Shown here piece by piece: positions 62,855-64,000 of a stretch of 64,000 nucleotides of DNA. Location: the NCBI GenBank assembly GCA_019448385.1, contig JAGTXO010000039.1:186001-250000 (forward strand), read 5' to 3'. Each line of letters begins with the position of its first letter. Within the stretch, counting starts at the first letter, position 1. The translations under genes were made by a program, and so were the position numbers. This stretch comes from Diacronema lutheri (Eukaryota > Haptophyta > Pavlovophyceae > Pavlovales > Pavlovaceae). A model generated the notes under the pieces. The model was not told the origin of the DNA and made no database searches. It worked only from the letters and a program-made list of their open reading frames with translations.

Positions 62855-63790
62855 CTACCCAAGGAGCGCGTCGATCGCGCCGACGAGTGCGGCGGCGGTC
62901 GGGCGTGCGTCGGGCGCGGCCTCGAGCATCGCGCCGACGAGCGCGCGGACGTGGGGCGAGTAGGCGGGCTCGTCGGGCAGCGCCGGCGGCCCGCCGACGA
63001 TCGCGAGCTTGCTTTCGCCAAAGGGCAGTCGCGAAAAGGCGAGCCGGTACGCAAGGCAGCCGAGCGCCCACACGTCCGCCGGCGCGCCGAGCTCGCGCAC
63101 GCCGCGGTCGGCCGCGGCGCGCACGTCGACGAGCTCAGGCGCGCGGTACGCGAGCGTCGTCACCGCGTCGAGCCGCTCCTGCGCGGCCGCGAGCGCGCCG
63201 CGCGTGGCGCCGGCCGCGGCGAGCGCGAGCGGCGCGATGAGCGCCGAGCCAAAGTCGCACAGCTTGAGCAGCGGCAGCGACGTCGCCTGGTCGGCCAGAT
63301 CGGCGGGCGCGGCGAGCAGCACGTTCTCCGCCTTGACGTCGAGGTGAATGATCGAGCGCGCGTGGACGTAGGCGAGCGCGTCGGCGAGGCCGCGCAGCGC
63401 GACGAGGAGCTCGGCCTCGGCAAACGGCCTGCGGCCGCGGCGTGCGAGCGCCTCGGGGAGCCGGCCGCCTGCGCACAGCTCGAGCGCGAGCAGCAGCTCG
63501 GCGAGCGGCCGCGCGTCCGTCGGCGGCAGCTCGGCGACGCCGACGAGCCGCACGATGTGCGGGTGGTCGAGCGCGCCGAGCAACCGCCCCTCTAGCCGCG
63601 CGTCCGCAGCGTCGTCGTCGCGCAGCGGCACGCGCTTGAGCGCGAACAGCTCGCCAGTCGACGCGTCGGCGCGCAGCTCGACGAACGAGAAGGCGCCCTC
63701 GGCGAGCGGCGCCTTGAAGAGTAGGCGGCGGCCGCCCACGATGACGGGCGGCGCGCCGGCGCCCACGCAGCTCGACACGACCGCGCCCAT
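62855..63790 (-). CDS. STK16/MPSK1-type Ser/Thr kinase, N-myristoylated
   Basis: 311 aa from the ATG at 63790; human STK16 is of similar size. The N-terminus MGAVVSSCVG fits N-myristoylation (Gly2, Ser6) with palmitoylatable Cys8, as in STK16, placing it on Golgi or other membranes. The VIVGGRRLLFKAPLAEGAFSFV start matches the family's V-I-I-x-x-x-R-Y-L-F-x-x-x-L-G-E-G-G-F-S-Y-V. Catalytic residues: K52 (ALKRV), E67, HLDVKAEN (149-156; H-L-D instead of H-R-D), DFG at 179-181 and the activation-segment end LAYRAPELVDV. ADVWALGCLAYRLAFSRLPF is also typical of the NAK/STK16 group. The HRD Arg replacement suggests activation not dependent on activation-loop phosphorylation (inference). Confidence 0.9.
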   Translation of the reverse strand: MGAVVSSCVGAGAPPVIVGGRRLLFKAPLAEGAFSFVELRADASTGELFALKRVPLRDDDAADARLEGRLLGALDHPHIVRLVGVAELPPTDARPLAELLLALELCAGGRLPEALARRGRRPFAEAELLVALRGLADALAYVHARSIIHLDVKAENVLLAAPADLADQATSLPLLKLCDFGSALIAPLALAAAGATRGALAAAQERLDAVTTLAYRAPELVDVRAAADRGVRELGAPADVWALGCLAYRLAFSRLPFGESKLAIVGGPPALPDEPAYSPHVRALVGAMLEAAPDARPTAAALVGAIDALLG

Positions 63791-63889
63791 CGGGGGCCGA
63801 GTGGCCGCGCGCGGGCTGCGCACGCCGAACCTGGCTTGCGATGCCGGGTTCGGCGTCCAACGGACGACGATGTGCAGGGCGTAACGGCG

Positions 63890-64000
63890 ATGGCCGACCC
63901 GACCCGTCTCGACGCGCTGCGCGCGCAGCTCGAGGCGCTGCAGGCGCAGCAGGAGGCGCTGAGCGCGCAATTCGCGATGCCACTTGCGTCGAGCGCCGTT
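63890..64000 (+). CDS. Start of a coiled-coil-like protein (runs off the right edge)
   Basis: 37 codons from the ATG at 63890: MADPTRLDALRAQLEALQAQ followed by a continuing amphipathic helix and AMPLASSAV at the window edge. It is divergent from the kinase gene (99 bp between starts), consistent with a real start. An N-terminal coiled coil is all that can be said; family unknown. Confidence 0.5.
   Translation, partial: MADPTRLDALRAQLEALQAQQEALSAQFAMPLASSAV

Overview
The window is nuclear DNA from a GC-rich, flagellated, unicellular eukaryote. About 26 largely protein-coding genes lie close together on both strands, many with short spliceosomal introns (59-296 nt), and there are no Shine-Dalgarno operons. 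The extreme GC, strong third-position bias, long poly-C/poly-G runs, flagellar genes (TTLL1, roadblock dynein light chain, CFAP97-like) and a folate-biopterin-type transporter suggest a haptophyte alga, perhaps a pavlovophyte. That taxonomic call is inference; no rRNA or marker gene is present to confirm it. Many apparent long open frames on the opposite strand are GC-bias artefacts. Exon joins were accepted where a GT-AG (once GC-AG) intron restores a protein motif and keeps the frame.

Left part (1-10.5 kb): the 5' end of a kelch gene, an EF-hand membrane protein whose last EF-hand is split by an intron, a PDZ protein, an SLC10-type sodium symporter, a chorein/VPS13-N-like protein ending in an EF-hand, a METTL21-like methyltransferase and an unknown protein. 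Middle-left (10.4-17.3 kb): a roughly 2-kb head-to-tail tandem duplication of a gene for a membrane-anchored coiled-coil protein built from 11- and 7-residue repeats. The second copy is joined in frame to a reverse transcriptase plus restriction-like endonuclease of a 5'-truncated non-LTR-type retroelement, followed by a second element tail.

Middle (17.3-34.9 kb): a large unknown protein, a membrane-anchored globin, a 1496-aa IQ-motif protein with minisatellite-coded repeats, an LPAAT-type acyltransferase, a type II membrane glycosyltransferase-like protein broken at a T19 run, a small membrane protein, an FBT-family transporter, a decayed Sel1-repeat pseudogene, a protein with repeated short motifs, TTLL1 polyglutamylase and an FkbM-type methyltransferase.

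Right part (35-64 kb): a five-exon LRR/coiled-coil protein, roadblock dynein light chain, a small secreted protein, an inositol polyphosphate 5-phosphatase with a C-terminal CaaX box, an F-box/macro-domain protein, RNA polymerase subunit RPB8, DNA topoisomerase II (seven exons), a Sel1-MYND protein, a CFAP97-like protein, a secreted EF-hand protein, a WDR27-like WD40 protein, a nucleoside hydrolase fused to a multi-pass membrane domain, an STK16/MPSK1-type kinase and the start of an unknown gene. Many neighbours are divergent pairs sharing 55-150 bp promoters, including IQ protein/LPAAT, F-box-macro/RPB8, EF-hand/WDR27 and LRR/roadblock. The genes do not form one pathway; cilium or flagellum biology is the most recurrent theme.
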